Positions 45,350 through 56,540 of a stretch of DNA of 64,000 bases are shown here, one piece after another (the stretch's first letter is position 1; each line of letters starts with the position of its first letter). Under the pieces are notes generated by a model. That model did no database searches. It was not told the DNA's origin and saw nothing but the letters and a program-made list of their open reading frames with translations. The stretch spans positions 2,044,001 through 2,108,000 of the forward strand of contig JAQFVV010000032.1 of assembly GCA_028023455.1 (NCBI GenBank), in the 5' to 3' direction. Position numbers and translations under genes: made by a program. This DNA comes from Epiperipatus broadwayi (Eukaryota; Onychophora; Udeonychophora; Euonychophora; Peripatidae).

Positions 45350-48100
45350 TGGTTTTCCAATGTGGGTACCGAAGTGCAACAAATTACTAGTAATTATAAA
45401 CACATCTAAAATGAAAATTAAAAAGGTCGAAACTAGAGTTTTAAATAAATGCTAAATCGCGTTGTTATAAATGTGACATCGGTGAACAGTATAAGAAGAA
45501 AATAGACCAAAGCAAACTAACTATAATATTAAGTAGTAAATGTAAATAAAAAGGAGAAAGTCTAGAGAAATAAATATTTTATGAAGATTAGGGATATTAA
45601 TGATAAGGTGGAGATAAAAAAAAACTAAGGGATTAGAGGTGGCCGTATCAGAAGAAATTAAGGGGTTAAAGATGGCCATATACTTCATTTGAGAAAAATA
45701 TTTAAAATAGAAATAAGCAAAATAAAAATGTATGTATAACAGCCAAAGTAAAAATGGTGGAGCAAAATAGTACATAAATAATAGGAGGGGTTGCCTTCTA
45801 GATATACTAAGTTCAAATCTAAAGTCCAAATTTCACAGCGCCATCTACGTGATAACGCATCTGATGCCACTACTAGTATAACCTTTGACCGGTGCCTGGT
45901 GGTCAGGGAGAATATACTAAAAGAAGCTTGGGTGGCTAATTAACGTCTATGGTTTTACAAAAGAAATGCAGAAAATATATATATAGACCGAGACAGTGAT
46001 AGGAATCAAATAAAATAAGAGATCAAATTTAGTTTTAAATAATTTCACAAAATTTATTTATATAAATTATATATATAATGCCACTGTCTGCTTATATGAG
46101 ACAGGGACACGTATTAAATAATTGTTGGCATTATATGACAAAAGGGTTTTAAAGCAAAGTGATATATTCTATTCCTCGGGCTAATAGCATTACGATAATG
46201 TGCTTGATGAGATAGGAACATGTGCGAGGTGCTTTGAGCAATTATACAAGTTTAAGAAAATATTTGAAAATTAAGTGTTATAAAATATTTATTGATTTCG
46301 AGAATAGCACGGACAAAAGCTTACTAAGCAACAAAGTGGGAATGTGATCAAAGCATTTATTCGATAATAATAATAATAAAGTTACATTGGGAGGTCAGTA
46401 TTGCTGATAATGAATTTATTAAAGTTGGAGGGATGACACGTTTAAGTCACGGATGCTTTGTAAAATAAATATAAAATAAAACAATAATGGAATTTGGAAT
46501 GATTACGGAGGGCATCTCACTGCTAACCCATAGGAAAGTATTTTATGAACAGCTGAAACTTAGCAACTGGGTGATGATTGCGTTTAATTCCCAGGTGTAT
46601 CATTTATGGACACACTCTGCCTGGAAACTGCAATAAGTGAAGAGAACGGACTTGGCCGTGTAAAGAATCCTTGGAAAAGTAAAACAAAGCGGTCTCAACA
46701 ACCAATTCACTTACCAGCAATATGAGACTAGTGTATATAAAACATACTGAATGGGTTTTACTTGGATTAAGAGAAATGCCCAATCAAATTCACGGAAATT
46801 CATTTAAAAGGGTCCGCACAGTCTCGATGTCAATGATGAACTTTGTAATTAAAGTAGAACACGGTAATTAAAATAGAAAAATGTATGCTTGCAGGTTTGA
46901 AAAGTAAGTATAGATTTATACACGCAATCATGCATTAGGGACACATTTAATCATTGACCTCGCACATACTCTCATATTAGATTAAAATCAATAACATGTA
47001 GATTTTAAACTATGTGATTATATTATATATTAAAGAAAAGAATCGCCTTCGAACGAGTGATTTGCAAGATAATAAAATTGGAAAATTATTTAGAAATTTA
47101 AAATATGCCTTCATATCGGCATCTTATTTTCAACAAAAGGAATAATTCACTCAGTCAAAGACGATTCTGACACATTATCATAATAAAATAACAGAAAGTT
47201 TAATCAATAGAAAATATTAACCCAAGGATAGAGAGCAAAGATGTTGATTATATTTAAAGAAGTACATAATGACGTTATGTGAAATATAAGAAAACAATTT
47301 AAAATAGCTATAGCATGTTAGTTATCACAAGAGCTCTTGGGTTAATTTAGGGTTACCTCTGGAGAAGCATTTTAGGTAGATTGATGGTCGGCAGGTTGCG
47401 GGTTTCCTTATGTGATAGCTTCCGATGGTCTGGAGCAGCGGCCGGCTATTCCAAGGGGACATAGCCATCTTGATGCCTCTACTCTGTCATATCAAGGTTA
47501 GCAAATTATTAGAATAGAACTCAGAATGATTTCTCTTAGAAACATTAGAATGGAGAACAAAAGAAAACCCTCCTTTTTATAGTAGAATTTTACAATAGAA
47601 CTGCCCTGGAGCGTTACAAAAATATCGGACTTATCAGCTGTAATTAAATCTATCCGAATGTCCAAAGAAATTCAACATTAATTAATTTCTTTTGCTAATT
47701 TCCCCGTCGACATTTGAATTACAAACTAGATTTAATTAAAACTTCCTTTTACTAATTAAAGAAAACCTTAAGTGGACAGCTGCTGTTTTTAGATAAACTT
47801 ATATAACATTAACTAATTAAACTATTGTCCCTCATTTATTTTAAAAGGAATATTTGGGATGACTTTTATTAAATTAAGCGAAAATTATTTTACTTTTAAA
47901 TTGCAATATTTGAATCTATTTACTAAACAAATATTTACTAAATGAATTTTATTTTAAATCAAAATATATTATGACAGTAATATATTTTAAATAGATTCAA
48001 ACAAAATAACTTTAACAATTTATAATTTTGATATGTTTTAAAATGCATATCATAGTGTGTGCGCAATTACAACTTATATAATCTACTTTTTAAATAAATC
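45350..48100. other. Noncoding stretch, GC-richer, probably retroelement-derived
   Basis: Stops in all frames. Composition is less AT-rich than most of the window between 45,380 and 47,500 (for example GGTCTGGAGCAGCGGCCGGC near 47,430, CAGCGCCATCTACGTG near 45,837). The minus frame 45685-45870 (ATG-start MASDALSRRWRCEIWTLDL) overlaps a gene-like phrase but lacks a family match. Given the gypsy integrase further on, these may be untranslated or LTR sequences of the same element; this is not demonstrated. Confidence 0.35.
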
Positions 48101-48181
48101 TAAATTATGTGAACATATACATAATCTATAATATTTTATTTATTTGAGAATGAACTATACTTAGCAGGGATTTCTGCCTTT

Positions 48182-48816
48182 TTGTTCAGGAATTACCATT
48201 TATGCAAATATGAAGAAGAAAGAAGAATAAATATTAACCAATATGTTAATGATCTTATGAAGGTTGGTTATGATTTAGTAACCATCAACAAAAAAATCAA
48301 AACATTTTATGAAAACATAACCAAACCTAGCAGGGACAAAAAACAACACATATGTCTGCCATACATTCCTAATATTGCAAGAAAACTAGTCAAAAAATTG
48401 CAGAATGAATTCACAGTAGGTTTTCGAACCCCTCCTAACACCAATAGAATTTTGAACAATTCTAAGGACAAAATTGACCTCCATCAACACCACACGTGGT
48501 GTACAAGTTGGCATGCCCTCAGGCAAACTGCGGTGCAGTATACTATGGTGAGACTCGGGACACGATAAACAATAGAGTGGCTCAGCACAAATACTTATAC
48601 AAAAGATTATTAAGAAGAAACGAAGGCAGCTCAGTATTTGTGGACCATCAAAAAGACGCTAATCACGAATTTGAACCTGCAAATGCTAGAATAATTGTAA
48701 CTGAAAGAAATGACATCAAAAGGAAGGTTAAAGAAGCATGGTATATATCAAGAGCTTTGAAAGCAATAAACAGGAGAGATACATGCTTTTCCATTTCAAA
48801 GAAATGGACAATATAA
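48182..48816 (+). pseudogene. PLE C-terminus with GIY-YIG endonuclease, one frameshift
   Basis: Two overlapping plus frames, 48182-48568 and 48496-48816, join into one PLE C-terminal region. The first carries the linker and the lead-in (LPYIPNIARKLVKKLQNEF). The second carries the endonuclease VYKLACPQANCGAVYYGETR followed by INNRVAQHKYLYK, FVDHQKDANHEFEP and ERNDIKRKVKEAWYI. The YYGET and R-x3-H residues and the Cys pair of the GIY-YIG fold are all present, so this copy is better preserved than the minus-strand PLE at 25.6 kb. The RT is missing, so it is 5'-truncated. It belongs to the same family as the fragment at 62.7 kb. Confidence 0.88.
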
Positions 48817-48915
48817 ATAAGCTTGCATAGATTTGCATAAATTACTACGTTAGAAGGCTATGAATATGAGTTGTAAGCTCTGAAAGCGCTTAGCCTTAAG
48901 AAATATTAATATAAT
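48817..48915 (+). repeat. 3' tail of the PLE
   Basis: After the stop the tail reads GATTTGCATAAATTAC, then GGCTATGAATATGAG and GAAAGCGCTTAGCC. The same three blocks in the same order occur in the right arm of the foldback at 56,187-56,540, and in weaker form beside the PLE fragment at 62.6 kb (minus). This identifies them as the family's 3' untranslated tail. Confidence 0.75.
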
Positions 48916-49360
48916 CGTTGAATTTAATTTCACTATATACGTTAAGCGTATTTAATATTACATAGTTATCAATAGTGAAGAAAAAATCGGAAATTATATA
49001 TAATATGAGCATTGTACTCGTGGTTTAAAATTAGGCAGGATTTTTGGTATATAAGCGTATTGCAGACACACTACGATAGATTGGAGTTCAAACTAAGGTT
49101 TGAGGTAGGAAATAGGTGAGAAAAGGTGAAACAAAGATCTGCAAAGCAGACCTTACTGTTTCACCTTCCCTTAGTGACGGAACAAAAAAAATTGTAAAAA
49201 AAAAATCTTACAACAGGTGTCCACCTATGAAGCCAGCATAAACAAAATTTACAAGATAACCCATAATGTACAGGATATAAATATAATGAAGAAACGAAAC
49301 TGAATTATATACCCGGATCATATTAATAAATCTACCATCTAGCGAACATTTTCTATTATA
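48916..49360. other. Noncoding stretch with a local inverted repeat
   Basis: AGGTGAAACAAAGATCTGC and GCAGACCTTACTGTTTCACCTT (about 49,124-49,167) form a nearly perfect hairpin. The minus frame 49208-49453 reads downstream of the integrase and the polypurine tract and is probably LTR sequence, not a gene. Confidence 0.5.
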
Positions 49361-49370
49361 TCCCCCCTTC
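49361..49370 (-). other. Candidate polypurine tract of the gypsy element
   Basis: On the minus strand GAAGGGGGGA lies about 120 bases past the integrase stop, where the plus-strand primer of a gypsy element would be. The sequence after it does not start with an obvious TG terminus, so the LTR boundary is uncertain. Confidence 0.4.
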
Positions 49371-49465
49371 AACAAAATTTTATTTAACAAATCTAATAGA
49401 TTAACATTGTTTATATCCGATCTCCTTTTTATATTATCCTGTGACGTGTCCATTTCTTTATGTTG

Positions 49466-49484
49466 TTGTTGTTGTTGTTTTTAA
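49466..49484. repeat. Short (TTG)n microsatellite
   Basis: TTGTTGTTGTTGTTGTT lies just beyond the integrase stop codon, within the 3' untranslated part of the gypsy fragment. Confidence 0.8.
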
Positions 49485-49492
49485 AAAAACTA

Positions 49493-50398
49493 CTATAATC
49501 CTGGGTCTGGTGGGTAATATACAAAGGGTTTTAGACTCCTAGCATTATAAGTCTCTCTTATGGTCCCATTATCCTCCAGTAAATATGCATTTGGGCCGCT
49601 TACCTGTTTTATCACATATGGCCCTTGATACAGTGGAAAAAACTTCTTGTATTTACACTGGTCCCAGCTACTGGGCTTTGGAGTTCTGACCCATACATGA
49701 TCCCCAACTTGAAATTGGTAGGACCTTGTTTCCTTTAATTGTTTTTTTTCCGCCCGGGCTTTTGGACGATGATGAACTGCTCGCCGGTCCTCTTCTCTGT
49801 CAACTTCTTGATCATCCTTGGGCAGGGGTATTTTAATTAATGGTTGTTCTGGCTTACCAAAATGAAGACGCATTGGTGTTAGCCCTGTAGCCTCATTAAT
49901 GGTTCCATTAATATACTGAAAAATTTCTTCCATTCAGTTGACCCAGCCCCGGTGGTTATCGTGGATGTACGTCCAAAACAGCCGGTTAATTTCCCGCATG
50001 ACCCTCTTGCAGGGGTTGGATTGGGGATTTCTAATGGATGTCATCACATGCCTGAGACCTTGGCTCTTTATCCAGGTCTGCCATTCTCGTGAAGTGAAAG
50101 CAGAGCCGTGATCTGAGAGTATTGCTTCGGGCTTGCCGATGGTCACAAAATGCTTGCACTGTAACGCCCTAATTGCACTTTTTGAATCTGCCCTTATGAC
50201 CGGGTAGGCCCATGCATACTTAGAAAATACATCGTAGGTGACAAAAAGGTGCCGACATCTACGATAGGATGGTAGTGGCCCATAGTGGTCTACTGCCAAT
50301 ACCTTGTTGGGTCCCAATGGGATAATGGAGGTGGGGGTACCGCTGAAGATCTTATTTGGGGGTTTGCTTTTAGCGCATGTATTACATTTCTGGAGGGT
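49493..50398 (-). pseudogene. Ty3/gypsy integrase fragment, catalytic Glu lost
   Basis: Reading begins about 50,398 with LQKCNTCAKSKPPNKIFSG (end of the HHCC zinc-binding domain). It continues with VLAVDHYGPLPSY (first catalytic Asp), AILSDHGSAFTSREW (second Asp) and NPCKRVMREINRLFWTYIH, where related integrases have Glu in place of the Lys, so the third DDE residue is gone. One in-frame TGA at 49,934-49,936 interrupts a Trp position. After it the frame resumes (MEEIFQYINGTINEATGLTP) into the C-terminal SH3-like domain (YQFQVGDHVWVRTPKPSSW ... LYQGPYVIKQVSGPNAYLLE). The region upstream of 50,398 is unrelated, so RT and the first part of integrase are missing. Integrase would insert element DNA into chromosomes; this copy cannot. 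Confidence 0.9.
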
Positions 50399-50399
50399 A

Positions 50400-52305
50400 T
50401 GTTGAAAAGAAAACAGTCAAGAGAGAGAGAGAGAGAGTGACAGAGTTTATTAAAACAACTGACAACACAAGGCTTGATTACGGAGCTAAAGAGAAGATAT
50501 TTGAACTCTATGAAAGAGAGGAAAATATAGATATTATAGATTACAGTGGGAATCAAAATGATTGGGGTAAAAATAAGAGACAGAGATCATAACAAAGCTT
50601 TAAAAGATGGGAGGATTCTAAATGGAATTTTCATAAACTGGAAACCAATCGCTCAGAGCACCAAACCAGGCATGGAAGTGGGTTAAGATTCCCTGGTCAG
50701 AGCGAGGATGGTAGAAATAAGAAGGAACCACCTGACAAAGATTAAGCTAGTTGGATTTAAAAAATTAATGGGACAAACTTGTAAGTAACAAAATATAAAT
50801 AAATTTTGTCCATGGATTATATGAAAATGGAAATAATGTTAATTAATTAAAATGTTTGCTTTTGTGTTGAAAGGTAATGAAGTAAATAAAGTTGAATAAT
50901 TAAAATAAATATCTGTGTTAGAATCCATAAATAGTTTTAAAAGAATAATGTTTTGGGAGTTATGAATAAAAAAAGAGATTTTTTAAAAAATAAAATAAAG
51001 AATTCTTTCCTAGAATCAATACATGTCAATAAAAGTGAGTTAAAAAGAACTAAAATAATGTTTTGAGAGCTAACATAGAATAATAGAAATCAATATGGCA
51101 CAATAAATATTTTTGTGACAATTAGTAATGGAAATAAAAGGAAGTAAAAGATTTTTTGTTTAAAAAAATATTATATGGTAATAATTATTATTACTATTGA
51201 CTATTGTATATGGTAATAATATGAAAGTTAAATAAATAAAATAAACAGAATCTTGTGTAAAGAATAAGTAAAACTCTAAAATAAATAAATAAAAATAATC
51301 TTTAGTATAAACAATGAGTGTCAGATGGATTGGAGTGAAAGAGTTATAAAAGGGAATGGAGTGAAAAAGTAAAGGTTGAGGAAGGTATAAAAAGTGTAAG
51401 ATGTTGTGTTGTGTAAAGCTAGTACACACAATGGACAAAACTGGGGGGGGGGGTAATTCTTAGAGTGAGGATCCAGTAGAAAAATTCCTGGGCATATCCA
51501 AATTTCACTGGGAGAAATGGTCCCAATTTCTTATCTAAAATGTGCAATCTAGAAAAGTACCAGCATAAGCTGCAAATCAGAAAAATTCCCAAAATTTCAT
51601 GTCTCATTTAGCATAAGCTGAATAGATCAGTCAAGGAATTCTGTCATTTGCAGCAACCCTGTGTCCATTTTCTAAAATGCAGATCCATTGGAAAAAGTCA
51701 TGTACTCATTCAATCGGCTGGTAGAGAAATCCCAGCATAGAAAGTAAAAGTTTGTTTTAAGGTTGGATATAAGCCAGACAAATTCTGCATCCACTGCAGT
51801 CAAACATCTGCAAATGTCAGAAAAATATATGTTGCTCCTCGTGGTCATCATACAGTACATAATTGTTGAAACCAACATTAAGTACAGCATGGAAAAAATA
51901 GTAGTTTAAAGAAGGTCACCCTCTGTGCTTTATCCATTTTAAAAATTCTAAAACTCAACTGATAGAAAAGTAGGGCATAAATAAATGTTAGAATCCATTA
52001 CATGTAACAAAAAAAAAGTGGTAATTAAAAAGGGAAAAAAATTGAAGGGAAGTATAAATAAATTATTAGAGATAAAATGGGTCAAACTGCTACATTTTAA
52101 TTCTCAAACTGAGGAAAAGTGTAATGTACCACTAAGGAACATGTGATTTGAAAACACATACTCTACATTACAAATTAAATTTAAAAAGAAATAATTAAGT
52201 CTTAATAAAAGTGAAATATAAAATATTTTAAAAAAATTTGCAAAAGTAAAGTGTTGCATCATCTTGTCATTTAACAAAATAAAGTTTAGAAATAAAGAGC
52301 AAGTA
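50400..52305. other. AT-rich stretch without a recognisable gene
   Basis: Frames here (50377-50592 plus; 51160-51438, 51419-51607 and 51672-51890 minus) show no motif. The phrase AATAATGTTTTGGGAG and its variants recur (about 50,945 and 51,054), and a G10 run lies near 51,442-51,452. Some sequence around 51,460-51,900 (ATCCAGTAGAAAAATTCCTGGGC...) has repeat-like phrasing (variants of ...AGAAAAATTCC) but no defined structure. Confidence 0.5.
50421..50437. repeat. Short (GA)n microsatellite
   Basis: A run of GA dinucleotides lies about 20 bases past the break in the integrase fragment. It could mark the breakpoint of the truncation. Confidence 0.8.
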
Positions 52306-53851
52306 GGAAGAGGGAAAAAATTAACTCTATAAGTAAAAAGTTAAAAATTAGCTCTCTTTTTATAAATTAAGTAAGAAAAAAAAATTTTAAAATGGAAATT
52401 GAACTAAAATATAATATGTAAAAAAAAAAATTGTCAAATATGTGAGTCACTTAAAGATTGCTTCACTGATAAAGAAAAGAAATAATAACTCTCATTGCAT
52501 TAATTAAAGAAACAAAGAAAAGGACTACAGACATTATCTTATCAAATGTTAGATTACACTAAGAAAAAATTTAGATTAAAACATAATGCTAAATTAATTA
52601 AAAAAACAAAGGAAAGGACTATGGATATTATCTCAAATGTTAGATTAATCTAATAAAGAATTTAGATTAAAACATAACCAAAATTAATTAAAAAAATATC
52701 AATTAATTAAATTAGATCAGAGAATAATAACTAGAAAACAATAAGGGAGAAGCATATTAAAAAACAGAGATTCATTCCATTATTATTATATTATATTACT
52801 ATTTTCTTAATCATTCAGCATTACTGTATTATTAAAAAAAAATTTTAAAGAGAAGATGGTGAAAAGCTAGCAGTGTCAGCAGTATGCAGGGCTAGACAGC
52901 AACCGAAGTTTGTGACTAATCTTCAATCTCAGTCCTTCATAACATCAGATACTTTCTATCTAGTAGTCATGTTCGACTCGTGATCTGAAAACTATGGAAA
53001 AGCTCTCTCCATTGAAATGTGGAAAACCAATAAGAAGCCAAACCATTGATGCAAACGGTGATCAACAAAGTAGGAGAAAAAAATGAATTGTGTCCATGAA
53101 AAGTGCAATGTTCTATCAGCAAAAATCCTAGGTAAATATATTCTTTATTATCTCAATCTAAATATTTGAACATTTATTCGAATGAAAGATTCTAATGAAC
53201 TTTGAAATTACAGCCATAGTAATCTTTAATGTTGTTTCTCTCAAATTTTGCCATGTTATTAGTAACTCATTATGATGTGTTTTAATTATGAGTATATATA
53301 AAATTTTAAGATTGCTTCCATAAGTTAGTATGTTGTATTTTAAACATGTGTGTGCTTATTTTTAAATCTTGTTATAATATATTTACATGTGAATAAATTA
53401 TTTGTTTGTGTAATTATTGACTGATCAGTTCTCTCTCTTATAACTGCAACACTAATAGGTTAAGTTACAGTTAATTATGTGTTGAACAAGTATATTAAAG
53501 TTTTTTTCTTTAACACAATTGAGAAAAGGCGCTAGCTTGGGATATATCAAGTGCTAGATTGTAAATGTATTGTATAGGCATGCTAACTATAACCTGTAGT
53601 TAGCTGGTGCCTGAGGTTAAGCCTCAAAACAAATAAAGTGCTTTGGATGACAGGGATTTGAAACTAGCAGCTGAGGAGTAGGTTATGCTTTGTATAGCCT
53701 TGGTCTGGTTATAGGTACCGTTAGTTCTACCTATGGTATTATACTTCTCTGCTTGAAGGGCTAGTCTGCTGCAATAGTGAAAGTGCAGCCGGAATTAAGA
53801 TCGAGATTTAAAATTAGATAATCATAGTGATTTTATTCCACCTGGTTCAAT
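52306..53851. repeat. 1.5-kb direct repeat, copy 2
   Basis: Partner of 43816-45349, starting GGAAGAGGGAAAAAATTAACTCT and ending TTCCACCTGGTTCAAT. It differs by many substitutions and small indels. The two copies lie about 7 kb apart with the PLE and integrase fragments in between. Confidence 0.88.
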
Positions 53852-54298
53852 ATATATATTAATTCTAATATTGTCATGGATAAATGATAAATTCATAGCA
53901 TTATTTCTGGAAGTTATTCAGAAGTATACTAATTAAAAAAAACTTACATGGCATTTGAGCAGATAGTACAGAAACATCATAAACTGCAGATGTACTAGCT
54001 AAAAAGATAATACAATATATACATATTAATATTTTATCAAAAATTTTATATTTCTATATAACATATACAACAAATTGTGTATATGACAGTAAATATATAA
54101 ATAGTTCTGAGCTCACTCTAAACTATACATTAAAGACATTTAGTTTCAATTCAAAATGTATCCCAAAAAAAAAAAAGAAGTATTTTAAGACATATAGAGG
54201 CATTATAGATTTTGAATATTGTTTATAAAATTTTCATTTTATAAGTACTGAAAATAGCATGATACCTTTTATGGAGATATTTTATTTATAAATCCATT
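53852..54298. other. AT-rich spacer
   Basis: Nothing recognised. Confidence 0.5.
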
Positions 54299-55467
54299 TC
54301 AGTATAAGGTATACATGAAATTCAAGATTATATTTCCAGAATTTGCAACTCTTTTATTCTCTTTATTAATTCTTTCCCACTTCTCAACTAAAGCAACTGT
54401 AATATATTTTTGAGCATCTTTATCTTTATTAGAGTGCTGACAGCTCCAGATATAGATAAAATGAAATCCTAGACATTTTAGATGTTGGAATATACCAGTT
54501 TCCATTCATCCTGATTCAAACGTTTGTTAGAAATGCTAGTTCCATACACATCTGAAGTTGCTAATGCAAATCTGGCATAGAAATCTAAGAAAATCAGAAG
54601 TGCTGGAAAAAGTACTGACATTATTTAACTAGTCAAACCAGAAATTAGACATAAATATAAATTATTTTCTCAACTTTGTAAATAACATTAAACACTCTTT
54701 TTTAAATAAATAATTGCTTATCATTTACAATATAATTTATTTCTTCTTTTTCACATTTATTTTAACAACATGAAGATTTGTCAATTCGAAGCCTTTCTGG
54801 TATCTTGAAATACATTGATAGCAAGCTTGATCATTGAGCTCTTCAACTATCTTTATTCCTTATTTACTTGTAGTATCCAAAGTATATATTAGATTTTAGT
54901 AATCTCTGTACTGTTTTAATAAGTTGAGTATAGATTTTATCAATTGATTGTCTTAAGTTTTCCACTTCAGAGAATAATAGGTCTTCAAATAACAATAGGG
55001 TTAAATAGAGACTGATTTTATGTACTAAATCTTTTTCTGAAATATAAATCACGAAGCATTCACTGATTTTACAATTACTAGCCATCTTTCAGTTGTTATT
55101 CAGAAATATAGCAACAACTGACTAGGCAATCAATGCACATGGATTCTATATTTTCCAGTAAAAATTTTACATATAAGCATATAAGTCTCTGACATCTAGA
55201 ACATTTTTTTATTTTCACAAGAATTGCAACAGGAATTACTATTCGTTTAAATAAGTAATAAGACATTTCATTTGATCTTAATTTTGTGTTAGATGCCATT
55301 TGTATTTGATTACATTTGCTAATTATTTTAATGTATACAAAAACAGTAAGCAGTATCACCATAAATAAGAAGCATACAATACTGTTATATAATAATAATA
55401 ATACTATAAAATAATATTGAGATTTCTGCTTTTCTTTTTGAATTTTATATTTATTTTCTGAAGCCAT
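54299..55467 (-). pseudogene. Possible decayed TNF-superfamily-like ligand gene
   Basis: Three minus-strand pieces fit one layout. 55096-55467 has a short Lys/Gln-rich cytoplasmic start, one hydrophobic segment (about residues 19-49, type II membrane topology) and then a Cys-bearing region (KKCSRCQRLICLYVKF ... LVSCCYISE), in the style of molluscan TNF ligands. 54864-55085 would be part of a helical stalk (SEVENLRQSIDKIYTQLIKT). After an acceptor TTTTCTTAG at 54,585 the text YARFALATSDVYGTS ... DEWKLVYSN follows, then in another frame (54299-54505) TGIFQHLKCLGFHFIYIWSC and DAQKYITVALVEKW. The G-x-(F/Y)-F-I-Y-x-x-C pattern resembles a TNF homology domain strand. Pieces lie in different frames with stops, and the last THD strands are not seen. 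TNF ligands signal through trimer formation at cell surfaces; a broken copy could not. Confidence 0.4.
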
Positions 55468-56186
55468 GAAAATACCTTCAGCAAATGTTCAACTTTATTT
55501 ATCAATGATAGTGTGTTCAATTTCATTTAAAGCTATTGCCTTAGGACTAAATGTAGATAGGATATCATAGAGATGCAGAAAACCTTCAAAAAAATAGCAT
55601 AAAATTTAACACTAATTTTTTGAAGCAGATTTTGATATTTGACTGTAATTTTTTCATTAAGGTTTTAAATTATATTTGTTAGTGCTTGAGTTAATATTTA
55701 GTGAATGATATTTAAGATATTTAGTGAGACCTTTCCCCCTCTCCATTTACATATCTTAATTAATGCACATGCGACTTTGTCTGTTTTGTTAATGACTTTT
55801 ATTTATTCAAAAATATTTTTGACGCAATTAAAATCAATATTATTTTATTTTAAATGATTTGGTTTTTATTTTTTTGCATTTGTTGATTTTTTAATTTGTG
55901 TTTTTTCATGCTATAATTTTCAATAAACTGATCTTTCCATATTTTATACTGAGATGGCTACCATATTTCTAAAGCAACCCCTCCCCCTTTAATATTTTTT
56001 TCTCATAAATAGAACATCATTATTCTCAATTGATTTGGTTGATCAATATTTTTCAAAAAAAAATAATAACTTTTTTAAAAAATAAAATTAAAACATATTT
56101 TCTGGCTAGAATAAAATAGAAAGTCTCATATTTAATATTTTCAGAAGATTCATTATTTTATTTACTTAAAAATATAATAATATTAC
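55468..56186. other. AT-rich stretch without a recognisable gene
   Basis: Stops in all frames; only T-rich and A-rich runs. Confidence 0.5.
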
Positions 56187-56540
56187 ATCGTGCTTTCACA
56201 CTTCCGACGTAAAGCTATAACAACAAATTGAAAACTAAATTAAATGGCTGAGAGCTTTCAAGAAGATGTACTTCTCATATTCATAGCCAGTTATGATCCT
56301 TTCTTTGGAATCATTATATAAATAAATCTGATATGCAAATGAGTCACTAAGACCATCTTTTAGATATTGCAAAACATTTGCATATAATTTGCATATCAGA
56401 TTTAATTATATAATGATTCCAAAGACAGGATCATAACTGGCTATGAATATGAGAAGTAAATCTTCTTGAAAGCGCTCAGCCATTTAATTTAGTTTTCAAT
56501 TTGTTGTTATAGCTTTAGATTGGAAGTGTGAAAGCACGAT
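56187..56540. mobile_element. Foldback element built from PLE tail sequence
   Basis: Arms of roughly 150 bp are almost perfect reverse complements. The left starts ATCGTGCTTTCACACTTCC and the right ends GAAGTGTGAAAGCACGAT. The inner 40-50 bases form the loop. Inside the right arm, GGCTATGAATATGAG and GAAAGCGCTCAGCC match the PLE tail at 48,850-48,905, and TTTGCATATAATTTGCATAT matches its upstream block. TAATATTA stands one base outside both ends and could be an 8-bp target duplication, although this octamer is its own reverse complement and so is ambiguous. Confidence 0.85.

Noticed and set aside
49208-49453. Minus-strand frame downstream of the integrase as an envelope-like gene
   Set aside because: It spans the polypurine-tract candidate and has no signal peptide, cleavage or membrane pattern typical of such a protein.
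56325-56375. Hammerhead-ribozyme-like text in the loop of the foldback (ATGAGTCACTAAGAC)
   Set aside because: It resembles the CUGAUGAGUC...GACGAAAC core reported in some PLEs, but the CTG before ATGA and the GAAA after the stem are not present, so no functional core can be claimed.
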